Shown one piece after another: positions 36,256 through 48,100 of a stretch of DNA of 64,000 nucleotides. The notes beneath the pieces are model-generated. The model made no database searches. It worked only from the letters and a program-made list of their open reading frames with translations, and was not told the DNA's origin. The translations under genes were made by a program, and so were the position numbers. Each line of letters starts with the position of its first letter. Position 1 is the stretch's first letter. Where the stretch lies: NCBI RefSeq assembly GCF_019097595.1, contig NC_080712.1:26762646-26826645 (forward strand). The letters are read 5' to 3'. Source of the DNA: Hemibagrus wyckioides (taxonomy: Eukaryota > Chordata > Actinopteri > Siluriformes > Bagridae).

Positions 36256-39200
36256 TGTTATAGCACATACTGTATATGTACATTAACATACCTTAATCCA
36301 GTATTACAGTATAATCTGTCTGTATTGTAAATATGCATTCAGAATATTAAGCGAGATACAGTATCGACTTGTAAAACCCATTGAAAGTATCACACTGTTT
36401 CACACACTTTTATAGAAATCACAGACATCTCTTACAATCTGCAGAAGACACTTGAGGAGAAGGCAAGAGTTCTGCTGAAATAAAACATCTTGCTCATAAA
36501 TCAGCCTGGATCTAAACATTCCAATGCAGTTTGGTGATTTGTAGGAAATCTGTTAGGAAGCCAAGTCGAATCAAATGACTTTCCTCCCATTTATATAAGT
36601 ATATATACAGTGCTTCCAGAATAATAAAGCTATACTATGACCCTGTACATACAGTAGGATTACTTAAAGAGCACAATAAGAAGGATCCCTCAAAATGTAG
36701 TGAGGCAAACTGGAACTGAAATCGACTTCATTTCATCATATCTCAGGAATCTGCACAAAATATCCCATAATAGTTAAATTTTATGTGTGTGTTACACAAT
36801 TACAGTTTTCAAATTTTCTTTCAAATGTCAAAGTTGTAATAGTACTAAATGTGGAAAAGGTAAAAGGGGGGGCAATACTTTTGTAAAGCATATTACAGCT
36901 GCCGGTATGTAATGTTAAAATATTGTACAGAAATACAATAGATGAAGCCCAACTGTGTGTTATTGAAATATATATTTGTATGTGTTTTGCTTCCTCTGTC
37001 CCAGTTGTTTGGTCAAGCCTCTTGTTTTAATTCTCAGTCATTCCTGAGTAACAGTATGAAAAGTCTTTATTAAAAAAAACAAAAAAAACAGAACAGGTCA
37101 ACAGCTTTAATAGTGCCGGCCATTTTCTGAGGAAAAAAAAATGTAGGCTGCTAACTGGCTTGGTCAGTTTCAATGAAGAAGGTAGCAACAGCTAGCTATA
37201 AATGAATAATAATAAATATATATAAGTATATGTGTATATATTAATATATGATTTTATGGTTAGAATTTATTTACTATATTCCCCAATTACAATGATAAAA
37301 ATAGTGATGCTATTAACAATGTATGCTAGCTGTGTAAATCACAGCCATGCATCATTGCAGTTCTACAGCCCCTGTATTGGGGTTTCAGAGGAGATTTTCA
37401 TGCTGGCTGTGCTGACCACAGTAAATTGTTTTTCGGCAAGGTATTTTGTTTGGTTATAATATTGAATTTCACCAAAATGGATGCTTAGGAACACTTGTAT
37501 ACTTTTCAGTCTTTGCATGAATTTGTGATTTTGCTCAATTAATCAAGAAAACTCCATGATATTTGGAAGCAATTTTCCCCAGATTTGAGACTAGACATGC
37601 CCTGTGACATGATCACAACACGCATCCCTACCCCACCAAAAAAAAAAAAAAGGTGCAAGCAGGTATAGAAATGTCATTGCTGCATTATAATAACATACCA
37701 AGGATGGCCCGGCTTCCCATTATAGTGTTAAAGAAATCCCCTCTGGTCACCACATCCTGAAAAATCTAAGCACACTGAGCACAAATTTAAGTATAAATAT
37801 CACTGTAATAATTTAAAATCAGATTAAATGCTGTTCAGTAGGACAGTGTAGTATAAAGCTCCCACTTTACTGAAGTTTAGATATATCTCCTAAAAATATT
37901 TTACATGTTACTCATGCTTGAGGCTCAGAGAGAAACCCAGGCTTCTTACGCTAAAGAAAAGAAAGAGTGAGTATGACAATAGTCCTTTGACAGAGATGTG
38001 ACCTGTCTCTTTTCTTCTCTCTGCGTGTCTTTATGGCCCCCCTGCAGGGCTTCCGTCGTGTCCAAGCCTGAGAAGACTAGCATGAGAGCAGCGTAAATCA
38101 GGTTTGGACAGGCGTTTGGGACAAAAAAAATCTATTTCTTATTGGTCTCCCCAAACCTGTAGCTCCCCTCTATTCACTCGCCCTGTTCTCCAATTCTAAC
38201 CCAAGCTGTCACCTTTTTCTAGGGTGCCTCAGATGGCCTTACTGAGCAAGTAAGGGTGAGAAAATAGAGGGGAAAAGGGAAAAACGGGTGAATGCCGGTG
38301 AGAAAGAAAGACAGAGAAAACACAGATAGACAGCTCCATTGACACAGCACTCTTGCGTTTTCTTTAACAGCCTTATTAGCTGGTCTGTTCGGGAGTGAAA
38401 GAGGACATTTCTTTTCTTAGAGGAAAAAGAGGCGAGCAGCCAGTCTTTCTTAGAGAGGGAGAACTGGAGAAAAAAAGCAGAGGTGAAAGCATATTAGCTG
38501 GTGCTCCCTCCCCTTTTCGAACCCACATGCCTCTGGTTTTTTAGGGGGGATGGAGAAGAGGGGTTCAGCTTGAAAAAGGTTTGACCAATGGAAGAGACAG
38601 CATGGAGAAGGAAAAAGAAGGGGTGAAAGTAGAGCATGGTAGGAGGCCTCCTTATCACTCTGGTATTTAGGGGATTCTTGATATAGGTGCAGACTTCCTC
38701 TAAAGTGTAAGTACTTAAAGGTAAACTCTTGTGAAAACTAGAATCCTCTGATTGTAGGTGAAGTTTCATTCAGACATTGATGAGGATGGTCACAGCGCAC
38801 ATCTGCAGCCTCTGTATTATAAAGGCTACTGCTGTGCTGTTGTATCTGTATATCCCTCTGTAAAAGGCTTGCTGTTTTTGGTTAAAGTATTTGGGATATG
38901 TCCCAAATTGTGTATGTTCACTCACCAAACGATTCACAGTCAGAAAAAACAATGAACTGACAATGAAATCAAAGACAAAAAGGATACTAATGACTACTAA
39001 ACATGAATATTGTAACATCATCTCTACTTCAACTAGGGGTATAGTGATTCCAACTACCAGTTCCCTCCCTGTGTACTTGAAATCAACATGGCCGCTCAAC
39101 AAGTTCCCCTTCTCTGGTTTTAAATATGTTTACATCAGTATCAGATTTAGATCAGTTAATAGTACAGTATTTGGTTATATCCACAGCACTGATCATATTA

Positions 39201-39660
39201 GACACTGTATTGAGAATGTAATCATCAATCCTACTCACTATCACTTCTGGCTAGCTTATTGTACTGCATTTTCAAACCAAAATGTTTCATAGAACAGTAC
39301 CTGTAGACCCTAAAAGTGCAGTTAAAGTAGCTTTTTATGAGCATTACATTCTAACAGAGCAAACAAAACACATCCTTTCATACAGGTGTCCATGTTATTT
39401 TTTTCACTTTGCACATTGAATGTCCTGAGGAAGGAAATGACATCATTACATTGCAAATTACCACTTGCAAGGCATCACAAACCCAGCATTAGCTACTGGG
39501 GAAGTAGGAAGGAAAACTTTACCCAGGAAACACTTTAAACATATTTGTATTGTAGTACTTGTAAAGCTCTTCTGAGAAGGACTGTGGTTTTATGGATGGC
39601 CTATAAACAATGTCAGGTGATAGAAAATGAGAACAACAGAACTTTATCTATGCAATATTA
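36256..39660. other. Intergenic DNA, no gene recognised
   Basis: Open frames of 60-133 codons at 37232-39292 overlap on both strands and lack domain support. 37980-38420 is less repetitive (TTTATGGCCCCCCTGCAGGG) and may be a conserved element, untested. Confidence 0.4.
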
Positions 39661-39662
39661 CT

Positions 39663-39965
39663 TTGAGGGACAGTGGCTTAGTGGCTTGTACCACCAGGGT
39701 ATGAGTTTGATTCCCCCTGCTTGCATGTCCTCTCTATGCTTCAGGGGCTTTCTCTTTTTTCCTTCTAAAGACCTGCACCATATACTGATTGACATCTCTA
39801 AACTGTCCGAAGTGTGTGAATGGGTGTGTGTGTACAATTGATCCATAGCATGTCTTGGCACCGCATCCACAATGTTTTGCTCCTTGAGTCCACAGGGATA
39901 GGATCCATACTCCCTGAGACCCTATGTAGCATAAACAGAACAGAAAATAAATGGAAGGATAAATA
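39663..39965 (+). repeat. L2-like tail with tRNA-like head
   Basis: Opens with GACAGTGGCTTAGTGGCTTG and ATGAGTTTGATTCCCCCTGC, the sort of box-A/box-B-like order seen in tRNA-derived repeats. It continues with TGACATCTCTAAACTGTCCG and ends GAAAATAAATGGAAGGATAA. Diverged copy. Confidence 0.6.
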
Positions 39966-40730
39966 GATTGAGCGTTGTTTCTTTTTTTCTGGAAGGCATA
40001 CCAGTAACTACACCAGTAGCTAATTTGATCTGTCTAGCTAACATCATTGACTCCTTTTTTCCCCAGCATATGTTAGTCCAAAAAACCTATAATAAATTGG
40101 AAAACACTAGCCACTGCTCTTTCCTTGGAGGCTCTCATGTCTTCTCACACTTTGATATATCTCAGCTCTGTTGAGGATGTTTTAACCTCATATTTATCTT
40201 TCTTGATATCAGCTAGCCTGAAATTTATTTCTTTGTGGAACATTAGGCAGCTGGTGAAATATCACACCCTCGCTGGCTGATTTCTTGTAATAGGCACAGT
40301 CAGGAATAGTGTCTCGGTTGATCATCATCCCTGAAGTCTTGCCATGGTTGTTTTTTTTTTTTTTTTTGTGATTGACAGCTGCTACTATCAGTGGACATTT
40401 GAACCGTATTATGAGTAATCCAGGAAATCAACTGGAGTAAAAATCTACAGGGATTTAATGGATGTAATTTCTTTTTTTTTTCTCTTTATTTTATTTTATT
40501 TTTCCTCCAAATAGCACAGAGGGTAACATCATTACTCAATCCAAAAAAAGTTAAAAACAACTAATACATTTATTCAGGTACGGCAAAATTTTTGCCAAAC
40601 ATTATTAGTCATTATTAATTTTCTGCTATAGTTTTATTAAGCCTGTTAAAACTATATTTGTAATATGTTTTTGCATTTGTTTTTCCTGACTTCTGTTGTT
40701 CCACTGATTCACTTAATGTTACTGAGGAAC
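39966..40730. other. Intergenic DNA, no gene recognised
   Basis: Nothing assignable beyond T runs at 40351-40367 and 40471-40483. Confidence 0.4.
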
Positions 40731-40737
40731 TAGTACA

Positions 40738-40810
40738 GGGGTGTCCATTCTTATCCAGATAGGGCCAGTGTGGGTGCAGGTTTTCGTTCCAACCAAGCAG
40801 AAGACCTCAC
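40738..40810. mobile_element. One arm of a fish DNA transposon
   Basis: CAGGGGTGTCCATTCTTATC, then GGGCCAGTGTGGGTGCAGGT and TTCGTTCCAACCAAGCAG. These are the left terminal arm and leader of a common fish DNA repeat. The opposite arm is not visible, so only a fragment remains. Confidence 0.5.
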
Positions 40811-41539
40811 CAGATGAAATGTGCCAGTTTTTTGTCACTTAAATCCTCTGCAGAATCTCAGGTTAATGAAAGTCATCCATTCACCACTCTTCATTTAAAA
40901 GTGTCTTGTTTCTATCACTCAGAATCTGTTTTAGTACAGATATTTGCAATATCACTCATATTAATTTGCAATTTGTCCCCCCAGGATTCCTGGTTTTTGT
41001 GATTATGAATGCAGCAAAAAATGCTTGAGTTTCTTTTGTTAACAAATTATTTATCTGGTTTTTCTTGCGGTTTCTTGTTAATCAATTAATTAATCATTAT
41101 GATTATGATTAGCAAGCTCAGAATACTTCTTTTGAACATCTTTTAAACCTTTGGCAATTTTGAAAAATCACAAGCTTGATTTTGCGTTCATTTCTGTGAT
41201 CACAAAATCACCAGATCCTTGAGAAACTGAATGAATAAATCACATCAAAGAGGAGGAGATTAGAAGTTTCTCTCACTTCACCACTTGTAAATTAAACAAA
41301 CCCACATCCCTTAAATTGTGTAGCTCTGGTTTATAATAAAATCATTCACAAATGAATTATAAAATATTAAGTCAGTTTGTGCCTCTGGGTGCGTTTATGA
41401 AAAGGTGTCGGAGCAAAACCTTTTATGGAAGCTAAATCTCCTTAACTATCTATTAAACAAAACTGAAAACCACCACAACAACAACAACCTTTGAACACTT
41501 TTAAAGAGTCCACTTGTCCTTTTGGGAAACTCAAACCCA
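40811..41539. other. Proximal upstream DNA of fgfr2
   Basis: No repeat or gene is recognised. AT-rich sequence leading to the GC-richer promoter region. Confidence 0.4.
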
Positions 41540-41740
41540 GTATGCAAATGAGCAGGAGGCAGAGTCACTAATTGGACGCGTTAAATGTCACCACAAGGCG
41601 GCGGTGTTTTAGTGAGAGTGAATCTCAGGAGGTATGGCAGTGGGACGAGGAGGAGGAGAGGAAGAGGAGGAGGTCGGGCAGAGTTTGCAGTCTGGCCTCT
41701 GCTCCACTCACTCCACTCCACTAAACTCCACTCCACTCCA
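41540..41740 (+). promoter_or_regulatory. Putative fgfr2 promoter region
   Basis: GC content rises sharply here. An octamer ATGCAAAT at 41542-41549 and an inverted CCAAT box (ATTGG) at 41571-41575 lie about 200 bp upstream of the inferred first exon. A CTCCACT-type tandem cluster follows at 41705-41740. No convincing TATA box is visible. The transcription start was not determined from sequence, so the promoter position is an inference from exon 1. Confidence 0.4.
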
Positions 41741-42573
41741 GCACTACATCACTTGTGCGTCGCTGATGTTGGAGCGCACGGCTGAGGGGTGCTGGACTTT
41801 CTGAGATTTTTCATTGGAGGACGGAGTCCAAAAGCTCCAGTCAGGAAACGTGTCAGGTTTCAGGGAGCGGGTGGGGGAGTGACATTTCTTCAGGGGGAGA
41901 GAGAAAGAGAGAGAGAGAGGGGGAGAGAGAGTGAGAGAGCGTAAGAGAGAGAGAAGAAGGAGGAAAAAAGCTCCAAGCTTGACAAAAGCATATGAGAAGA
42001 CGACCAAGGTCCTCGGAGACTGAAAAGAGCTTTGGAGTTGAGTGACTAGCATAAGCCCAGAGTGTGTGTGTGTGTGTGAGTGTGTGTAGAGCGTGTTTAC
42101 TGTGCGCGTGTGTGTAGGAGGACGTCGAGACAGCCGCTTTTTCACACGTTTTAAGTGTCTTTGGAGGAGCGCAGATATCGGACCATCTGAGAAATCCAGG
42201 AGGACCTGAATTTGTGCAAGGACGTGAAGGACTCTAACGGAGGGAAAAACAATCTTTATTCTCTTTTTGTCTGCTCTGTTGCTTCCCAAAACTGTATGGA
42301 CGGATAAATAATAATTAAGCAAACTCTCGCGGATTTTTTTTTTTTTTGCGACGCTCCCATCTGGCAATGCTGCTGGCTGCAAAGGATCAGTGATTTCTTT
42401 GGTTGCGGCTTTATTTGTTTACTTATTTATATTTTTGTGCTTCGTTTTTTGCCGACTTGTGGAATTTGGAATAGTGAACTTTTGAGTGGTGGAGTTGGGG
42501 GAAGAAAAAAAAAGAAGTCGCTTGTTTCACTCGTTCATGCGGATTAAGAAGCTCAGCACTCCGGGCCGCAGGA
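41741..42573 (+). other. fgfr2 exon 1, non-coding (5' end approximate)
   Basis: FGFR2 genes have a long untranslated first exon. The 3' end here is set by a strong donor, GGA followed by GTAAGT, at 42573/42574. The 5' end is uncertain. The exon contains a GA-rich tract (41893-41955), a GT tract (about 42062-42088) and several short upstream ORFs, including ones starting at 41766, 41991, 42296, 42367 and 42537. The last of these continues across the splice into exon 2. A 212-codon open frame on the opposite strand (42382-41744) comes from the simple repeats and is not taken as a gene. Confidence 0.5.
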
Positions 42574-42692
42574 GTAAGTGTCGGGTCTGGGGGGTGATGT
42601 GTTTTTGTGTTTACAAAAAATAAAAACACTTACAAACAAATAAATCCTAACCACAGGTTGCACGAGACGTGATTTGAAAATGTTTAGGGTAA

Positions 42693-42732
<40 letters not shown>

Positions 42733-44678
42733 AGAGACGCGATCCGGCCTGTTGCTGGTTGGACTTAGTTTAATATGGGGAAATATTTCAGAATGCCAAA
42801 TTAATTTTAAGAGATTATTTTGTTTTGGATGGGAAAAAGTCAGATCTTGCATTTGGATCTAATTACAAGAGTGCTGGAGCAACAACCGCTGAAATAAAAC
42901 CTGGAATGACGGAATTAGATCAAAGTGTAACATTTTAATTAGCGGGTAGGTTTACACAAACAAACAAACAAGAAGCACGCAACTGATTTTGTTGTATTAG
43001 GTACTACTGTTGTATGTAGTACTTTAGGTTGCGTGAGAAGAGGTTTTTTTTGTGTGTGTTTTAAGGTTGCTTTTTAACCCAGACATTTGTGATCAATAAA
43101 GTGGAGTAAATAAATAATGACTATAAATAGTTATAGTCGCCTAAGTGAAGTCTAAACATGAGAGATTGCTCGGCTGTTGCTTTAACTGAATGCATGCATT
43201 GCATTGTGTAGAAGGAGCCTCGTAAATCTCTGAGCGCATTCAGTGTGATTTCATTGTGCAAATGCAAAGTGATTAGAATGTGAAAGGAGCGCTGATGATT
43301 AGGCTTTAGATTGGTTTAGCTTGACTACATTGTATGCAAAAAAAAAAACAAATCAAGAGGTTGCTATTAACATGCTGGTGATAACTGCGTTAAGGCGAGG
43401 GATTTTTTTTTCACTTGAGACTATATTTATTTGCAAAACGGCACGAGGCTGATGTGTTACTCTGATACACTTAAGTGCTCGTAAAGCGCTCGTGAGGAGT
43501 ATTGCATTGAATTTTTCAACAACAAAAAAAGAAAAGAGTACACTTTTGTTTAAATGTGATGAAACAGTTCAACTTTTAGTAGTTTGGCAGTATGGAAATC
43601 TGGGACTGTGTGAGCTGAAATGTGAGATGTCTCCTTGCTGCTTCACCCTGAATGCATGATTCCAAATGATACCACACTTTTCAGTGTTTTGGAGTTCGCA
43701 TTCGCCACGTTTGACCTGATTGTTCAGTGAACGATGAGAGTAAACAGCTAATCAATGGCGCGCAGCTGGACTCGTGCACGCGCTTGGGAACCGCAGCTGG
43801 ACGGTCTCGAGAGTGCCGGGCGCGCGCGCGTCCCCGCGCATCTCACAGGCTTAGAACCCTCACGGGCTACGTCTGAAGCAGCCTAGCAATTAATGTGTCA
43901 AAAAATAGCGCTCCACACCAGCGATATTGTATTTCTTTTGTTGTAGCTGTTTTGTTGTTGATTTTTTTACACGACAGAACAGACCTGCAGTTCTGGGTTT
44001 AGTGTTGTATTGTGCGGTTTCGGACATAGCAGTCATTTTAGAGCAGCTACGTCACCGAAACCACCTAACGCTCGCGCGGCGTGTGTCACACAGCAAACTA
44101 GCGCTAAACCCGAATCTCTGGTTTAATAAATCACACCTTTTAGGAAAGTGTACTAATTGTTTGACAATTATAGAAGTGTAGTACTGCACATTTTCCACAA
44201 CTTTGTGTAGTAAAGTTTCACATCCTTACAACCACTGAAGCACTTTGCTAGCACAGTTGATTTTTTTTTTTTTTATCCCCAACAGTTTCTCTGGAAAATT
44301 TTGCACAAAACTTCACTTTTCCTACCTTTACTACATGTGTGTGTTGTTTACTAGGCAAATAAAATCAAATTTCAGAGAGGAGTTGGTTTACACTGAGGAG
44401 TTAGTTTCCAAATATTGTTCTACTAGTTATGATAGATGTGAATTACTTCAGTTGCAGGTTAGGTGTTTGTCAAGGTGAAAGAAAATATTTTTATTTCTCT
44501 TTAGAAATCAGTCAGCAGAAAAAAACAGCAACAACCGAATCCTACCAGTCTATTTAAGGTGTGTGGTTGTAAGACAGTAGTGAGATTACTGCTCTATAGT
44601 ATGAGTACGTTGGTATGTGTGTGTGGAACAGCTTGTTCGACAGCATTTAGCGATGTGGGATGCGTACACACCACATAC

Positions 44679-44714
<36 letters not shown>

Positions 44715-44930
44715 CATGCTTTCAATGTTGAACTGTAATGAATTCATTTTGCTCAGCTGGAAACGCAATCCTGTAACAAAATGCCCACATCCATGAAAAG
44801 CATACAGTGAAATGAAATATCATGGCTTTAGGATGATAGTACAGGGGCCTCATAACCAGGCTGTGGATTTCTGAAGAAAAACTGCAGCAATCACGTCTCT
44901 GACTCTGCCTCTTGTTCTGCTTTGCCGCAG
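42574..44930 (+). other. fgfr2 intron 1
   Basis: Starts GTAAGT and ends TTTGCCGCAG. It contains a GT microsatellite (42698-42728), a CpG-dense patch around 43750-43835 with GCGCGCGCGCG, and an AC microsatellite (44684-44713). No internal exon was recognised. Confidence 0.6.
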
Positions 44931-45070
44931 GTGATCGGATCCTTCCAGTGGGCTTCAGTTCATGAGCTGCCGTCTGCAGTTCATGGTCGGGTGGAGGCCC
45001 TCAGATGGGATCAGTGTCCAGGGGGAGATGGAGGAAAGGGGGATGGGGAGGTGTGTTTGCCACTGACGCC
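44931..45070 (+). other. fgfr2 exon 2, 5' UTR part with upstream ORF
   Basis: The exon starts after TTTGCCGCAG. An ATG at 44962 opens a 34-codon frame that stops with TGA at 45064-45066, only four bases before the receptor ATG at 45071. The ATG overlaps the TGA (ATGA, 44962-44965) of the upstream ORF that begins in exon 1 at 42537, if the splice is as drawn. An in-frame upstream ATG at 45005 would add 22 residues before the signal peptide, but its -3 base is C. The 45071 start has G at -3. Confidence 0.6.
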
Positions 45071-45185
45071 ATGCCCACCTGGCCATGGCTCTTGGTTGTG
45101 CTTCTGCTGATGAGCCTGGCGTCGACTGTCCGGGCACGGCCACCTATTGTGCCCAGCGAAGAGGTGGAGGCCGCGGTTGCTGAAG
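45071..45185 (+). CDS. fgfr2 exon 2 coding part: signal peptide
   Basis: Encodes [18 protein letters not shown] followed by TVRARPP. The hydrophobic core spans residues 6-18, with predicted cleavage after Ala22, leaving a mature start of Arg-Pro-Pro. Human and zebrafish FGFR2 have the same kind of ARPS-like mature start. The exon ends in phase 1 (GAA G) at a GTGAG donor. The upstream in-frame ATG at 45005 is considered unlikely because the extra residues are Gly/Trp/Arg-rich and the context is weak. Confidence 0.9.
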
Positions 45186-48100
45186 GTGAGTGAGGCTGGA
45201 CAACTGAAAGGATGACTTTTCAGTAATGAATCTTATCGGTTTATGATATCACAGAGAAAGCAGAGAAATACACACTGGGTTTGTACCTCCCTTTCAATAC
45301 GAGCTCTTTTCTCACGTCAAGCTATTTTAATTTTATGGGAGGAAGTGTTAGGAAAGGAAAGAATGGGGTGGAGGGAAATATCACTTGCGAGTGAACGGCT
45401 CAGGACTGATTTTTTGCTTGCAGTGTTTTTCTTGTTTTGTTGGAAAATCTGTCGGGTCTGAGATGGGATCTGAGATGTTAAAGTGTGAGGGTTAAGAGTT
45501 CTTAATCTTCTGTTGCATGAGCAACTCTTCATGTGCCAGAGAGCTAGAGCGTGCAGAATTTTGATTCCATTCCTTTTACGAGAATTTACTTTTTTCAATT
45601 AGCCAAAATACCGGTGTCATGTTTTCAGAAGTTTTGGGCTGTTTTTTTTTTTTTTTTTACAATATGTTTGTATTTTCATCTCTCATTATTTTCTCTCCCA
45701 GTCTTCAGTCTAAATTTAATGATGTTCTGAGCCATGGACCACACACATACCTGTGAGCTGGCATACTAGCAGCTCATAGTTTGTTTGGGAGGAAAATAAA
45801 CTGTGCTTGTTCTCAGAAGGGAGTGACACTGAAACAAGAAACAGTTTCCTTACTTTACTTAAAAAACGGGATGTGGTTTGTCTGGGATTGAAGTCTAAAG
45901 GCTGCTAAAGTATCCCATATTTAAAAAAAACTTTTTTAACTCGCATTGATTATGCAAAGAAAAACATAAAAAAGATCTGACTTTTGGGATTGTTTCTGCA
46001 TGGCTATGGCTGCACTGCATTTGTAGAATTGGTAACAAGAATTGCTGTCAGAGTTCATTCTTACCAACATGTCTTTCTCAGCAGGTGATTATAGGTGTGA
46101 TTATAGCTGTTGTGCTGGTTAAGTCAATTCCTGGTGCTTTAATCACAATGTTAATTAGAAGGAGGTCTGACAAAGTCATTTTAAGAAGCCCCTCTCTACA
46201 CCCTAGCCCTAATCTAAACGCTCTTTGCCCTTAGGGCTGTAAAATGTCAGTCATCTTAAGCATCTTAAGCAAACGGCTCGTCCCGCATGATGTCCTGTGT
46301 GTATGAAACGTTCTGCTCGCTTCAGTTAAAGCCATTTGATAACAAAGCCGGCAATTTAATTACTAAACTTACTTTGCACTTCTTTTCCCATATCATATGA
46401 TGAAAGATTAAGTGACCAACACGAAGTGTCGTGTGCTGTGGAGGTTTTTCAGCACTCAAGTAGTTGAGTGGGCAGGTAGGCGTAATAGAAAAATAGATAG
46501 CTGTTCGATTTAAAAGCTTTAACACAAGTAAAAAGGAATGTGCAGTGTTGTTTTGATTGCATGAAGAAAAAAAACATTGTGTGGTTGTTGTGAGTCTCAT
46601 GTGAGTAGTTAAGTATCATGTTAGCATGCTACAGCCAAGTCACCTGCATACACACACACACGGCATGGAAAGACAAATTTTTAGCCTAGTAATAGGTCTC
46701 GGGAGAACCGTGCCCACCCTGTGCTCACACATATCCTCTGGAGCTTCACAGGGAGATAATGTCCTGGCACTGCCTTCTTCAGGTATTCAGATCTGCTGCT
46801 ACTTTGCATTTCATTTTCCATTGAGAGTGTAACACTAGAGGCTCGTCTGAGCGCACCCCGGATTCACTTAAGTTATGCATCGGCTCGCCTGCTGCGCTCC
46901 AGCTGTTTCACCTCTTACTAAACTCCGAGTTATTTCCAAACATTGTTTTTTTTTCCCTAACTGTCATTTTTTTCTATTTCTAAGATTTATGAGGAATAAT
47001 CCAAGTCATGTGTTAGTTGTTGGGAAGCAGTAGGAGACCAAGAAGAACCCAGTGTGGAAGTGTGGGAATATGAGAATAACTAAAATGCACAACAGCTAAA
47101 AATCGAACATGGTCTGGAGTACATCAGGATCAAAGTTTCATCCTTCTCTTCTTGGTTCTTCTGATTTGCAAAAAAAAAAAAAACTGCCAAACCAGACCCC
47201 AGAGCTTTTGGTTTCCATCATTGTTTTGGATTAGATTTATTACAATCGAGTTGTGTCTCAGATAGAAGAAGACAATGCTTTTAAAATCCTGGGTTGGAAA
47301 TCTTACCTAGCTCCCGTCATCCGCCTCATTTTACCCCTGCAGGTCTGTCTGTATTTAACTCCTCCCCTCCGTTGAACCGGAAAGTTCCCGCTAAATTCTA
47401 GAAAGCTCTGAAGCCGTAATTGCAGTGCACACACATGACACACACACACGGTAATGAGATATACTGATTACTGCTCTGGCTTAAAACAGAAAAAACAAAA
47501 GAAGAAATTACACAAAATCATTATAACCCATTTTTCTTTCTTTTCTTTCTTTTCTTTTTTTTAATAAAATGCCAGCAAATATTTATACCAGTTTATATTT
47601 TCTGCAGTAATCTGTTCCTGGCAGGTTTGGCCTGGAAGTCAGCATGAACCATATGAGTTTGCTTTCTCGCTTTAGCCAAAATGTAAACTTTGTCCATTGA
47701 GTTGAGACTAAATATTGTTTAAAAGTTAGAAAAACCCTGAGTTTCACATGAAAAGGATTACACTAAGAGCTTCCGTAGCAGGAACTGATTGCTGTGTTAA
47801 TCCTGAACGCCATTCGAACCATTATTACACTAGACTGCTGCTTTAAATGGATCTTCTCACGCCTTTGTTTTCCCTTGATGAACATGAGGACACTCTCTTT
47901 CTGGACAGCTGCTGTTTGGTAGCTGTGGATGAGGATGTTAATAGCCAGAGTTATTTTATGGTGTTGTCTGATGGTGTGTCGATCCTTAGGTTTGAATTCG
48001 CAATTAGCGAGTTAACTGTACCGTGTGACACCTGGCTCCAATAAACGTGTTGCTGGGCACAGCTGGCAGATGCTGTGGAGCAGAGGCTGTGGCCATGTGA

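Noticed and set aside
38494..39292. Pair of overlapping frames up to 133 codons on both strands
   Set aside because: No recognised motif or splice consensus, and the frames overlap each other on opposite strands.
41744..42382. 212-codon open frame on the minus strand over fgfr2 exon 1, the longest in the window
   Set aside because: Its composition (Leu/Ser/His/Thr runs) follows from the GA and GT tracts of the exon on the other strand. No domain, splice or start support.
45005..45070. Earlier in-frame ATG for fgfr2
   Set aside because: It would put 22 Gly/Trp/Arg-rich residues before the signal peptide. The context has C at -3, while the ATG at 45071 has G at -3 and gives a standard secretory start.
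44900..45070. Frame starting at 44922 as the gene's N-terminus
   Set aside because: Its ATG lies in the intron before the TTTGCCGCAG acceptor.
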